The notes under the pieces are model-generated. The model ran no database searches. It was not told where the DNA came from and worked only from the letters and a program-made list of their open reading frames with translations. Below are positions 17,644 to 26,130 of a stretch of 64,000 nucleotides of DNA, one piece after another (the stretch's first letter is position 1; each line of letters starts with the position of its first letter). The stretch lies in NCBI GenBank assembly GCA_027311945.1, contig DAICXZ010000017.1, positions 1 through 64,000 of the forward strand, written 5' to 3'. The position numbers were made by a program, and so were the translations under genes. This stretch comes from Erythrobacter sp. (GTDB lineage: Bacteria; Pseudomonadota; Alphaproteobacteria; Sphingomonadales; Sphingomonadaceae).

Positions 17644-18549
17644 ATGGTTTGCGTTACCGACCTGCAATACGTCGCCCTTGCCGTGCCGGACCTTGCCGCC
17701 GAGCGGGATTTCTTCGGTCGGGTCTGGGGGCTTGTCGAAGTGGCGGAGGAAGATGGCCGCGTCTACTTCGCCGCCGAGGGGCGGGCGCATCCCTATGTGC
17801 TCATCCTGCGCGAGGATGCCGAGAAGAAGACCGACTTGGTCGGCTTCTCGGCCGCCTCGCCGGAGGATGTGGCGGCGCTGTTCGATCAGGTGCAGGCCGC
17901 TGGCGGCAAGATTATCAGCGAGCCGGGCCCGCTGCCGGGGCCCGGTGACCGCTTCGGCTTCCGCTTCTTCGATCCCGACGGGCGCGCGATGGAGGTGGCC
18001 TACAGCACGGCCCGGCGCGAGGCCCGCCAGTTGCAGAAGGGCGAGGCGATCCCCGAAGGGATCAGCCACGTGGTGTTCCATTCGCCCAACCACGAAGGGC
18101 TTGTCGCCTTTTATGAGGCGGCGCTTGGCTTCCGGCTCTCCGACTGGATCGGCAATTTCATGGCCTTCCTGCGCTGCAGCCCGGCGCATCACCGCGTGGC
18201 GGTGCTGCCGGGGCCACCGGCCTTGAACCACATCGCCTTCGACGTGCTCTCGGTCGACGAACTGATGCGCGGCCTCGCCCGCATGCACGAAAACGGCGTC
18301 ACGCTCAGCTGGGGGCCGGGGCGGCATACGGCGGGCAACAACACCTTCAGCTACTACCTCACCCCCAATGGCAACGCGGTGGAATATACCTCCGACCTCG
18401 AGGAAGTGGACGAGGCCAGCTGGCAGGTGACGCGCTACGAACCGGGGCCGCAGACTATTGACCAATGGGGCACCGGGCGGATCATCACCGGCACCGTTCC
18501 GCACGCCGAAATGCAGCCCGACAAGGGCCTGTGGCAGGTTCCGGCATAA
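17644..18549 (+). CDS. VOC-family type I extradiol ring-cleavage dioxygenase
   Basis: The 301-residue protein has two vicinal-oxygen-chelate modules. The C-terminal one keeps all three iron ligands of type I extradiol dioxygenases: His142 (ISHVVFHS), His196 (LNHIAFD) and Glu247 (NAVEYTS). A conserved Tyr/His region (HTAGNNTFSYYL) lies between. It should open a catechol-type ring next to, not between, the hydroxyls. ATG 17644 follows AGGGAG. It is the second gene of an operon with a FAD monooxygenase just downstream, which would make the dihydroxylated ring. The exact substrate cannot be read from the sequence. Confidence 0.85.
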   Translation: MVCVTDLQYVALAVPDLAAERDFFGRVWGLVEVAEEDGRVYFAAEGRAHPYVLILREDAEKKTDLVGFSAASPEDVAALFDQVQAAGGKIISEPGPLPGPGDRFGFRFFDPDGRAMEVAYSTARREARQLQKGEAIPEGISHVVFHSPNHEGLVAFYEAALGFRLSDWIGNFMAFLRCSPAHHRVAVLPGPPALNHIAFDVLSVDELMRGLARMHENGVTLSWGPGRHTAGNNTFSYYLTPNGNAVEYTSDLEEVDEASWQVTRYEPGPQTIDQWGTGRIITGTVPHAEMQPDKGLWQVPA

Positions 18550-18565
18550 CAGAAGGCTTGGGCGC

Positions 18566-19684
18566 ATGATTGACAGGGTATTGGTTGTTGGCGGCGGCGT
18601 GGGGGGGATGAGCGCCGCCGTATCACTCGCGCGGCAGGGGGTGGCGGTCGAACTGATCGACAGCGACCCAGAATGGCGCGCCTATGGCGCCGGGATCAGC
18701 GTGACCGGCCTCTCGCTGCGCGCCTTCGAGCATCTTGGCGTGCTCGACAAGGTGCGCGAGCGGGGCTTCGTGGGCGGCGGTATTCGCCTGCGTACGCCCG
18801 ATGGTACGGTGGTGATGGAAAGCCCACCGCTGCCCGAAGATGCCCCGGCGGTCGAATGCAGCGGCGGGATCATGCGCCCGGTGCTCCACGCGATCATGCA
18901 GGAAGCCGTGCGCGAGGCTGGCGTCACCGTGTCGCTGGGGCTCGAGCCGACCGGCTTTGCCGAAGGGGAGGGGGCGATCACTGTTGCGCTTTCCGATGGC
19001 AGCGAGCGGACCGTCGATCTGGTGATCGCAGCTGACGGGATCTTTTCGAAGACGCGCGCCGCGCTGTTTCCGGAAGCTGCCGCACCCAAGTTCACCGGCC
19101 AGGGCTGCTGGCGAATCGTGGCTGACCGCCCGGCGCATGTGACCACCACCGAGATGTACATCGGCGGCCCGGTCAAGCTGGGCATCAATCCGATTTCGGC
19201 GGACAAGGTCTATGCCTTCATCCTCGAACACGTGCCCGACAACCCGTGGTTCGCCGAAGCCGATATGCTGCCCCGCGTGGCCGAGCTGCTGGCGCCTTTC
19301 GGCGGTGACATTGCGGCGATCCGCGACAATCTTGGCGAACACTCGTTGGTCAATTACCGGCCGCTCGAATGGCAATTGCTGCCTTTGCCCTGGCACAAGG
19401 GGCGGGTGGTCGTGATCGGCGATGCCGCCCATGCGACCACGCCGCACATGGCCTCGGGCGCCGGCCTTGCCGCGGAAGACGGCATCGTGCTGGCCGAGGA
19501 ACTGGCCAAAACAGACGACCTTGCCGCTGCGCTCACCGCCTTTGGCGAGCGCCGCTTCGAGCGGGCGCGGCTGGTGGTCGAGAACTCGGTCCGCATCGGT
19601 GAAATCGAAATGTCGGGCGGCAATCAGGTGGATGCCAACAAGATGCTCGGCGGCACCATGCACAAGCTGAAGGAACCGTATTGA
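18566..19684 (+). CDS. FAD-dependent aromatic monooxygenase
   Basis: The 372-residue protein is a class A flavin monooxygenase. It has the N-terminal dinucleotide fold GGGVGG (residues 9-14), the DG motif in DLVIAADGIFSK, and the GD motif at Asp286 in VVIGDAAHATTPHMASGAG. Enzymes of this size and layout (salicylate, 3-hydroxybenzoate or 6-hydroxynicotinate hydroxylases) add a hydroxyl to an aromatic ring with NAD(P)H and oxygen. The gene starts at ATG 18566, 16 bases after the dioxygenase stop, and its stop shares a base with the next start (TGATG). It likely prepares the diol for the neighbouring dioxygenase. Confidence 0.88.
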   Translation: MIDRVLVVGGGVGGMSAAVSLARQGVAVELIDSDPEWRAYGAGISVTGLSLRAFEHLGVLDKVRERGFVGGGIRLRTPDGTVVMESPPLPEDAPAVECSGGIMRPVLHAIMQEAVREAGVTVSLGLEPTGFAEGEGAITVALSDGSERTVDLVIAADGIFSKTRAALFPEAAAPKFTGQGCWRIVADRPAHVTTTEMYIGGPVKLGINPISADKVYAFILEHVPDNPWFAEADMLPRVAELLAPFGGDIAAIRDNLGEHSLVNYRPLEWQLLPLPWHKGRVVVIGDAAHATTPHMASGAGLAAEDGIVLAEELAKTDDLAAALTAFGERRFERARLVVENSVRIGEIEMSGGNQVDANKMLGGTMHKLKEPY

Positions 19685-20631
19685 TGACCTGGGGTCTGGC
19701 AACTGTCGATGGCGCGGGCGCGCTGGTGCGCGGCGAACGCTATGTGCCGCTGGCGCACTGGGGCGAGACACGCGGCGTGCTCGCGCTGCTGGAAGACTGG
19801 GCGGCGGCTGCGCCGCAGCTCGCTCGATGGGCGGCGGACGAGGCGGCCTTTGCCGATGCTGGCGATTTTGCCTCGGCCAAGGTCGAGATGCCCTATCGTC
19901 CGGGGCAGGTCTTCTGCACCGGGGCCAACTACAAGAAGCACGTGGTCGGCCTGATCATGGGCGATGGCTCGATGCGCACGGCCGAGCACGAACAGCAGAG
20001 CGAGGAAGATCGCCGCACCAAGGCCGAGGCGATGATGGACGAGCGCGCCAGCCTGCCGCCGTTCTGCTTCATCAAGCTGCCTTCCTGCGCCATTGGCCCG
20101 CGCGATACGGTCGTGCTGCCCAGCAATGTTTCCAAGCCAGATTGGGAGCTTGAACTCGGTGTGGTGATCAGCAAACGAACCCACCGGGTCAGCCCGGAAG
20201 AGGCGATGGACCATGTCGCCGGGTTCGCCATCGTCAATGACGTGACCGCGCGCGATCACGTATTCCGCCGCGACGGTTCGGCCATCGGTGCCGACTGGCT
20301 GGCGGGCAAGTGCTTTCCCACCTTCCTTCCTTTTGGCCCGATGATCGTGCCGAAGGAGCAGGTGGCCGATCCTTATGACCTGAACATCCGTCTGTCGGTG
20401 AACGGCAAGGTCTATCAGGACGAGAGCACCAGCGACATGATGGCCTCGATCGAGCGACAGGTCGCCTTCCTCTCGCAGATCACCGTGCTGCAGCCGGGCG
20501 ACGTGATCTGCACCGGCTCGCCCTATGGCAATGGCGCGGCCTTCGGGGTGTTCCTGCAGGATGGAGACGTGATGGAGGGAACGATCACCGGGCTCGGCAC
20601 CCAGCGCAACGTCTGCGCGGCAGAAGCCTGA
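19684..20631 (+). CDS. fumarylacetoacetate hydrolase family protein
   Basis: The 315-residue protein belongs to the FAA hydrolase superfamily, which cleaves C-C bonds of 2,4-dioxo acids or isomerises them. The metal site is seen as the acidic pair in WELELGVVI and NDVTARD, and a KLPSC segment and the ending PGDVICTGSPYGNGAAFGVF are typical. It has a longer N-terminal part than minimal members. ATG 19684 overlaps the monooxygenase TGA by one base. It is the last gene of the forward block before the convergent tetR. Fumarylpyruvate hydrolase or a meta-cleavage hydrolase are both possible roles. Confidence 0.85.
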   Translation: MTWGLATVDGAGALVRGERYVPLAHWGETRGVLALLEDWAAAAPQLARWAADEAAFADAGDFASAKVEMPYRPGQVFCTGANYKKHVVGLIMGDGSMRTAEHEQQSEEDRRTKAEAMMDERASLPPFCFIKLPSCAIGPRDTVVLPSNVSKPDWELELGVVISKRTHRVSPEEAMDHVAGFAIVNDVTARDHVFRRDGSAIGADWLAGKCFPTFLPFGPMIVPKEQVADPYDLNIRLSVNGKVYQDESTSDMMASIERQVAFLSQITVLQPGDVICTGSPYGNGAAFGVFLQDGDVMEGTITGLGTQRNVCAAEA

Positions 20632-20650
20632 GCCCGTGCGCGTGGCACGA

Positions 20651-21304
20651 TCACTCGCTGTCCGGGCGCCTGCGCAGTCCGTCGAGCAGCAGCCGCTCGA
20701 CGAAGTCCTCGTAGCGGCGCGCCACCTCGTTCATGTCGCTGCCTTCGGGCAGCAGCAGCTTGAGCAGCGGCCCGCCGGTCACGAAAAAGTCGCTGATCCC
20801 GATCACCGCGAGATGAAGGAAGAGGGGGTCGAAATCGGCCAGTTCGCCGGTCTTGTCGAGCTTCCTGATGCGGTCGTAGTAGTCGACCGGAACGCGGTTC
20901 CACTGCCGTACGCTTTCCCGCATCTCGGTGGAGCTGGCGCTGTCCAGCTCGTCGAGCATCAGCCGCTGCATATTCTTGGCCGAGCGGGTGAAGCGAAAGG
21001 TGGCGTGGATGAAATCCGCCAGCAGTTGCGGCGGATGGCCCTCCTCGGGCGGCGTGGCGTGGGTTTCCTCGCCGATCTGCTGCGCCACTTCGAGCAGCAG
21101 GTTGCCGCGGTTGCCGAAGTAGTATCGCACCAGCGCCGGATCGGCCCCGGCCCGGCGCGCAATCGCGCTGGCGGTCACCTGCTGTGGCGGCAGCTCCTGC
21201 AGCAGCTGGCGTGCGGCGGCAATCAGCGCCTCGCGTCCGACCCCGGCGCTGCGCGCATCTGGCCGTCCCTTGCGACGTTTATCGGAGGTTCGCGTTCCGC
21301 TCAT
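20651..21304 (-). CDS. TetR-family transcriptional regulator
   Basis: The 217-residue protein has an N-terminal TetR helix-turn-helix (ALIAAARQLLQELPPQQVTA, IARRAGADPALVRYYFGNRG) and a helical ligand domain (DFIHATFRFTRSAKNMQRLM). The basic leader MSGTRTSDKRRKGRP is common in the family. It sits inside the catabolic island, divergent from the MBL-led half and convergent with the dioxygenase-led half. This placement and the two shared dyads suggest it represses both halves until an aromatic intermediate binds. Confidence 0.88.
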   Translation of the reverse strand: MSGTRTSDKRRKGRPDARSAGVGREALIAAARQLLQELPPQQVTASAIARRAGADPALVRYYFGNRGNLLLEVAQQIGEETHATPPEEGHPPQLLADFIHATFRFTRSAKNMQRLMLDELDSASSTEMRESVRQWNRVPVDYYDRIRKLDKTGELADFDPLFLHLAVIGISDFFVTGGPLLKLLLPEGSDMNEVARRYEDFVERLLLDGLRRRPDSE

Positions 21305-21358
21305 TCTCGTTGTGCTGGCGCAAGCAGGCAGCGAGCACAAGTCCGCCCAACAGAATTT

Positions 21359-21378
21359 AATTCCTGCAACTCGGAATT
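21359..21378. promoter_or_regulatory. probable TetR operator in the tetR/MBL divergent promoter
   Basis: AATTCC, an 8-base spacer and GGAATT form a perfect 6-bp dyad midway between the divergent starts at 21304 and 21415. It matches the dyad at 15112-15131 in half-sites and spacing. A site here could control tetR itself and the MBL operon. Confidence 0.5.
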
Positions 21379-21414
21379 GCGGCCATGTTTCGCGCATCAC
21401 TTGGGAGAGTATAG

Positions 21415-22395
21415 TTGAGTAACTGGGAATTCCGCCACGGCGTCCATGATATCGGCAATGGCCTTTATGGCTATGTGCAGCCCGATGGCACCTGGGGCTG
21501 GTCGAATGCCGGGCTTGTCAGCTCGCGCGGACAGACCCTGCTGGTCGACACCCTGATGAGCGTGCCGCTCACCCGTGCAATGCTCGAGGATTTCGCCAAG
21601 GTCGAGGGCGGCGACCATGTCGACCTGCTCATAAATACGCACGCCAATCCCGATCACTTCTTCGGCAACGGCGTGGTAGAGGGGGCCGAGATTATCGGCA
21701 CCAATGCGATGCGCGAGGAGATGAGCCACTTCAATCCGCGCGCGCTGGCTGACTTGTCGTCGACCTGGCAGGAGCGCGGCGAGGCCGGCGAGTTTCTGTT
21801 CGAGACCATGGGCCGGCAGTTCGATTTTAGCGGCGTTGACGAACTGTCGCTGCCCACCCGCACCTTTGACGAGAAGCTATCGCTGAGCGTGGGCGACAAG
21901 CGGGTCGACCTTATCGATCTTGGTCCGGCGCACACCCTGTCGGACACCATTGCCTGGGTGCCCGAGGATCGGGTGGTGTTCACCGGCGACCTCTTGTTCA
22001 ACGAGGGGCACCCGGTGCTCTGGGCCGGACCGATGAGCCGCTGGATTGCCGCCTGCCGCTATATCGAAGAGCTGCAGCCCGAAGTGGTCGTGCCCGGCCA
22101 TGGCCCGATTTGCGGCGTGAGCGCGGTGGCGGGGATGCGCGAATACTTCGAGCACCTGATGGCCGAGGCGCGCGGAAGGTTCGAAGCGGGAATGGAATGG
22201 CGCGAAGCAGCGCGCGACATTCCGCTGAAGGACTATGCGCACTGGACCGATCCCGAGCGGATCGTGGTCAACGTCTACTCGCTCTACAAGGAGTGGAACC
22301 CGGACCTCGAAACCGCTACGCCGCCCGCGCTGTTTGCCGAGATGCTGCACTATCGCAAGGAATGCGCACACGCGGGGTGCAACCATGCGCATTGA
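21415..22395 (+). CDS. MBL-fold metallo-hydrolase with variant HxN-DH motif
   Basis: The 326-residue protein has the metallo-beta-lactamase fold. The first metal motif is THANPDH (residues 75-81), so the second His of the usual HxHxDH is Asn78. The other ligands are present: a His in DLGPAHTLSD, Asp in FTGDLLFNEGH and His in VVPGHGPICG. Such HANxDH proteins exist in the family, probably with an altered metal site. TTG 21415 with GGGAGAG upstream is the start. It leads a block with fumarylacetoacetase, amidohydrolase and MFS genes and overlaps the next gene by 11 bases. A lactone or thioester hydrolase role is plausible. Confidence 0.82.
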   Translation: MSNWEFRHGVHDIGNGLYGYVQPDGTWGWSNAGLVSSRGQTLLVDTLMSVPLTRAMLEDFAKVEGGDHVDLLINTHANPDHFFGNGVVEGAEIIGTNAMREEMSHFNPRALADLSSTWQERGEAGEFLFETMGRQFDFSGVDELSLPTRTFDEKLSLSVGDKRVDLIDLGPAHTLSDTIAWVPEDRVVFTGDLLFNEGHPVLWAGPMSRWIAACRYIEELQPEVVVPGHGPICGVSAVAGMREYFEHLMAEARGRFEAGMEWREAARDIPLKDYAHWTDPERIVVNVYSLYKEWNPDLETATPPALFAEMLHYRKECAHAGCNHAH

Positions 22396-23704
22396 GCTGA
22401 ACGCCACGCACGATCCGGCGCGCCGCAGCTTCGTCGCCAGCGCCAATGCGGCAGACGGCGACTTTCCGATCCAGAACCTGCCCTTCGGCGTGTTCGATGA
22501 TGCCCCAAGCGGGGAAGCGCGCGCGCGCGGCGGCGTGGCTCTGGGTGATCGGATTATTGATCTTGCCGCGCTCGTCGATGCAGGCGCGCTCGATGGGCTT
22601 GCCGCCAGCACCGCGCAGATCGCCAGCAAGGCCTCTTTGGCCGACCTGTTTGCCGCCGATCCTGCCGGGGTTTCGCAATTGCGGGCTGCCTTGTCCGACC
22701 TTTATCGTGAGGGTTCGGACAAGCAGGGTCTCGCCGAGGCAGCGCTGCTTCCCGCTGCCTCGGCGACCATGCTGATGCCGGCAAGGCCGCCCGCCTTCAC
22801 CGACTTCTGCACCAGCGCCGACCACATTCTGCGCATGGCGCGAAGCGGCGGCCGCGCGCCGCAGCCGGCCTGGGCCACGCTGCCGGTCGCCTACAACGGG
22901 CGGGCAAGCTCGGTGGCGGTAAGCGGCACGCAGGTGAAGCGCCCGTTCGGGCAAGTGGTTCCGCGCGGCGAGAGCGCCGCCGTGTTCGCGCCCGAGCCGA
23001 TGCTCGATTTCGAGGTCGAGTTCGGGGCCTGGCTGCGCGGACCGGATAATGGGCTTGCCAATCGCCTCGGCGAAACCGTCAGCCTTGAGGAGGCGGAAGA
23101 GCTGCTGTTCGGCTGCTGCCTCGTCAACGACTGGTCGGCGCGCGGCATCCAGTTTTACGAGATGATCCTCGGCCCGCATCTGGGCAAGAGCTTCCTCACC
23201 ACGATCAGCCCCTGGATCGTTACGATGGAGGCGCTGGCGCCGTTCCGCGTGGCCGCGCGCGGGCGCACAGGCGACGAGCCGGCGCTGCTCCCCTATTTCG
23301 ATTCCCCGTTTGACCGCGCCCACGGCGGCCTCAACGTGGAGCTGACCGCGCACCTCGATACAGGCTTCGGCCCGCACCGGATCGTGCGCACCAATGTCGC
23401 CGAGCTGTTCTGGACGCTGGCGCAGATGGTCACCCATCAGGCGAGCGGCGGCGCGCCGCTCGAAAACGCCGATCTGATCGCCACCGGTACTGTCTCGGGC
23501 GCGGCGGACGAGGCGCGCGCCTGCCTCGTCGAGCTGACCGAGCTCGGCAAGACGCCGATCACGCTTCCCGATGGCACCACCCGCGTGATGCTCGAAGACG
23601 GCGATACCCTCTCGATCAAGGGCCGCGCGCTGGCCGAAGGCTTCGTGCCGATCGGCTTTGGCGAATGCAGCGGCACCATTCACCCAGCAAAGGCTCCAGC
23701 ATGA
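22385..23704 (+). CDS. fahA: fumarylacetoacetase
   Basis: The 439-residue protein matches full-length fumarylacetoacetase, which splits fumarylacetoacetate into fumarate and acetoacetate. By comparison with the mammalian enzyme, the metal ligands are Asp140 (TDFCTSADH), Glu210 and Glu212 (DFEVEFG) and Asp249 (VNDWSARG). Catalytic residues are His147, Arg253, Gln256 and Lys268 (LGKSF). The usual NDWSARD reads NDWSARG; that Asp is not a ligand. The N-terminal regulatory domain is present (FPIQNLPFGVF). No homogentisate dioxygenase or maleylacetoacetate isomerase is nearby, so the substrate may be an analogue made by the VOC dioxygenase. Its stop overlaps the next start as ATGA. Confidence 0.9.
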   Translation: MRIELNATHDPARRSFVASANAADGDFPIQNLPFGVFDDAPSGEARARGGVALGDRIIDLAALVDAGALDGLAASTAQIASKASLADLFAADPAGVSQLRAALSDLYREGSDKQGLAEAALLPAASATMLMPARPPAFTDFCTSADHILRMARSGGRAPQPAWATLPVAYNGRASSVAVSGTQVKRPFGQVVPRGESAAVFAPEPMLDFEVEFGAWLRGPDNGLANRLGETVSLEEAEELLFGCCLVNDWSARGIQFYEMILGPHLGKSFLTTISPWIVTMEALAPFRVAARGRTGDEPALLPYFDSPFDRAHGGLNVELTAHLDTGFGPHRIVRTNVAELFWTLAQMVTHQASGGAPLENADLIATGTVSGAADEARACLVELTELGKTPITLPDGTTRVMLEDGDTLSIKGRALAEGFVPIGFGECSGTIHPAKAPA

Positions 23705-24753
23705 CCGGACAAGTCTTCACCTGCACCGACCGCCAGCCCATTCCCGTCTCGGCGCGAGGCGAGCAGTTGGTGGTCGACATTCACTGCCACCTCGGCATCC
23801 CGGCCGCTGATGCCATCGTTCAGGCCGCCTATCCCGGCCCGCCGCCGGGCATCAACGATTTCACCAGCGCCAAGACCGCCGAGGTCAACCGCGCGCAGTT
23901 CGCCCAGATCGGCCGCACGCTCAACACCCTCGACACGCGCCTTGCCGACATGGACCGGCTGGGGATCGACGTGCAGGCGCTTTCGCCAAGCCCGGGGCAA
24001 TATTTCTACTTCACCGATCCCGAAACCGGGCGCGCCGCCGCGCAGGCGGTGAACGATGGCATGGCCGAGGCCGTGGCCCAACATCCAGACCGTTTTGTCG
24101 GCATGGGCACGGTGCCGCTGCAAAATCCGGAAATGGCGGTGGCGGAGCTGTATCGCTGCGTTCAGCAGCTTGACCTGCGCGGCATCGAGATCAGCAGCAA
24201 CGTGAACGGCAAGGATCTGCACGCGCCCGAATTCCGCCCGTTCTGGGCCGCGGCGGAGGAGCTGGGCGTGCTCGTGTTTCTCCACCCGCTGGGCTTCACC
24301 CACGCCAACCGTATGAGCGAATACTATTTCAACAACCTGATCGGCAATCCGCTGGAATCCACGCTGGCGGTCGGCCACCTGATCTTTGGCGGGGTGCTGG
24401 ATGCCTATCCGGGGCTGAAGATCTGCGTGGCCCACGGCGGCGGCTACATTCCGGGTTACTGGGGCCGGATGGACCATGGCTGGCGCGCCCGCGCGGACTG
24501 CTCCGAGCATTGCCGGCACGAGCCTTCGAGCTATCTGCGCAAGCTTTGGTTCGACACGCTGGTGTTCGACAAGGACCAGCTTGACAGCTTGGTGCGCACC
24601 CACGGCGCGGATCGGCTCTGCCTCGGCAGCGACTATCCGTTCGACATGTCGGAGCCCGATCCGGTCGGCTTCCATGAGCGGCTGGATGAAGAGACGCGGG
24701 CCAAGATCCTTGGCCTCAACGCGGCGCAGCTGCTCGGTCTGCAACCGGCGTGA
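23701..24753 (+). CDS. ACMSD-type amidohydrolase (probable non-oxidative decarboxylase or hydrolase)
   Basis: The 350-residue protein is in the amidohydrolase-2 family of ACMSD, gamma-resorcylate decarboxylase and LigW. The metal site is seen as DIHCHLG (His28, His30), a His in VFLHPLGF, a His in CVAHGGGYIPGYWGR and the Asp of LGSDYPFDMSEP. In ACMSD relatives these residues hold one zinc or manganese that drives decarboxylation of an aromatic or muconate acid. ATG 23701 overlaps the fumarylacetoacetase stop as ATGA, and its own stop overlaps the MFS gene. It could remove a carboxyl group from the imported aromatic acid before hydroxylation. Confidence 0.82.
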   Translation: MTGQVFTCTDRQPIPVSARGEQLVVDIHCHLGIPAADAIVQAAYPGPPPGINDFTSAKTAEVNRAQFAQIGRTLNTLDTRLADMDRLGIDVQALSPSPGQYFYFTDPETGRAAAQAVNDGMAEAVAQHPDRFVGMGTVPLQNPEMAVAELYRCVQQLDLRGIEISSNVNGKDLHAPEFRPFWAAAEELGVLVFLHPLGFTHANRMSEYYFNNLIGNPLESTLAVGHLIFGGVLDAYPGLKICVAHGGGYIPGYWGRMDHGWRARADCSEHCRHEPSSYLRKLWFDTLVFDKDQLDSLVRTHGADRLCLGSDYPFDMSEPDPVGFHERLDEETRAKILGLNAAQLLGLQPA

Positions 24754-26066
24754 GCATGGCGCCAGCCAGCGGGCCGATGGGCAGCGGCGGTGCCGGGAGC
24801 ACGGCGGCGGCGTCCTATTGGGCGCTGGCGGTGTTGTTTATCGTCAATGTGTTCAACCAGGGCGACCGGATGCTGTTCGGGGTCGTGGTCGAGCCGATCC
24901 GCCGCGACCTGCTGCTGTCCGATACCTCGATCTCGCTGATCAGCGGTCTGTTCTTCGTGCTGTTTAACCTGCTGGCAGGGCTGTTCCTCGCTCGCGCGAT
25001 TGACCGGGGTAACCGGGTGCGGATTCTCGCGCTCGGGGTGCTCGCATGGTCGCTGGCCACGGCGGCGCAGGGTCTGGCACAGGGGTTCTGGAGCCTCGCC
25101 GCCGCGCGCATCGCGGTCGGCATCGGCGAGGCGACCGCCTTTCCGGCGGTCATGTCGCTGATCCCCGACCTGTTCCGCGCCGAGGCGCGCGGGCGAGCCG
25201 TGGCGGTGTTCCAGTCTAGCAGCTTCGTCGGCATCGTTGGCGGCACGGTGGTGGCCGGCGTGCTGGGGGCAGCGCTTGGCTGGCGCTCGATGTTCTTCGT
25301 TTGCGGGCTGGCTGGCCTTGGCGCGGCGGCGCTGCTGGTGCTTACCGTGCCAGAGCCGAAGCGCAGCGATGGCGAAGAGGCCGAGCTTGTTCCGGAGGCC
25401 TATCTCAGCGGCATGGTGAAGGCGGCGCTGCGCGTGCTCAAGCTGCCCGGGCTTCCCGCCTTGCTGGTCGGCCTCGGCTTTGCCGCGATGATGACCTTCG
25501 TGCTTGCCTCATGGGGGCCGGCCTTCCTGCTGCGCTCGCACGGCGTGCCGCTTGCTGAAGTGGGGCTGGTGATCGGCCCCTCGGTGGGGATCGGCGGCAT
25601 TTTGGGCACGATCATATCCGGCATTGCCGCCGATGTGCTGGTGCGCCGACGTGGGCACGCCTCGGCCATGCTGCTGGTGCCGATGGTCACCGTGCCCCTG
25701 GCCCTGCCGTTCATGGCGGCCTTCATCCTTGCGCCCAGCCTGCTGTGGGCCATGCTCAGTGCGGCCTGCATGAACGCGCTTCTGAGCGCGGCCCTGCCGC
25801 CGTCGATGAACTTTGCCGTGAACGGCGCGGCGACCCGCGACCGGGCCATGGTCTCCACCATGCTGCTCGCGGCGATGGGTCTGATTGGCGGCTCCTTGGG
25901 CCCGTTCCTCGTCGGCATGCTGAGCGACCGGCTGGCGGCCGAGCATGGCGCGGAAAGTCTGCGCATGGCCATGACGGCCATGTTGGTGGTGCCGGTGCTT
26001 GCTTCGGTCTGCCTGACCTTCGCGTGGCGTCACGCAAGGGGCGGCGCGAGCCATCCCGCCGCCTGA
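24750..26066 (+). CDS. MFS transporter, probable aromatic acid uptake
   Basis: The 438-residue protein shows about 12 hydrophobic segments, the loop 2-3 region with LARAIDRGNRVRIL, and a family-typical GEATAFPAVMSLIPDLF in helix 5. Such major-facilitator proteins carry organic acids across the inner membrane with protons. GTG 24750 (GTGA overlap with the previous stop) or ATG 24756 could be the start. It closes the island's second block and together with the TBDR would give a full uptake path. The direction of transport cannot be told from the sequence. Confidence 0.87.
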   Translation: MSMAPASGPMGSGGAGSTAAASYWALAVLFIVNVFNQGDRMLFGVVVEPIRRDLLLSDTSISLISGLFFVLFNLLAGLFLARAIDRGNRVRILALGVLAWSLATAAQGLAQGFWSLAAARIAVGIGEATAFPAVMSLIPDLFRAEARGRAVAVFQSSSFVGIVGGTVVAGVLGAALGWRSMFFVCGLAGLGAAALLVLTVPEPKRSDGEEAELVPEAYLSGMVKAALRVLKLPGLPALLVGLGFAAMMTFVLASWGPAFLLRSHGVPLAEVGLVIGPSVGIGGILGTIISGIAADVLVRRRGHASAMLLVPMVTVPLALPFMAAFILAPSLLWAMLSAACMNALLSAALPPSMNFAVNGAATRDRAMVSTMLLAAMGLIGGSLGPFLVGMLSDRLAAEHGAESLRMAMTAMLVVPVLASVCLTFAWRHARGGASHPAA

Positions 26067-26130
26067 ACGGCTTGGGCTTCCCAAAGGGCTGTCAGAGCGA
26101 ATGGACGCCGCTAGCGTTCCAGTCTGGCGA

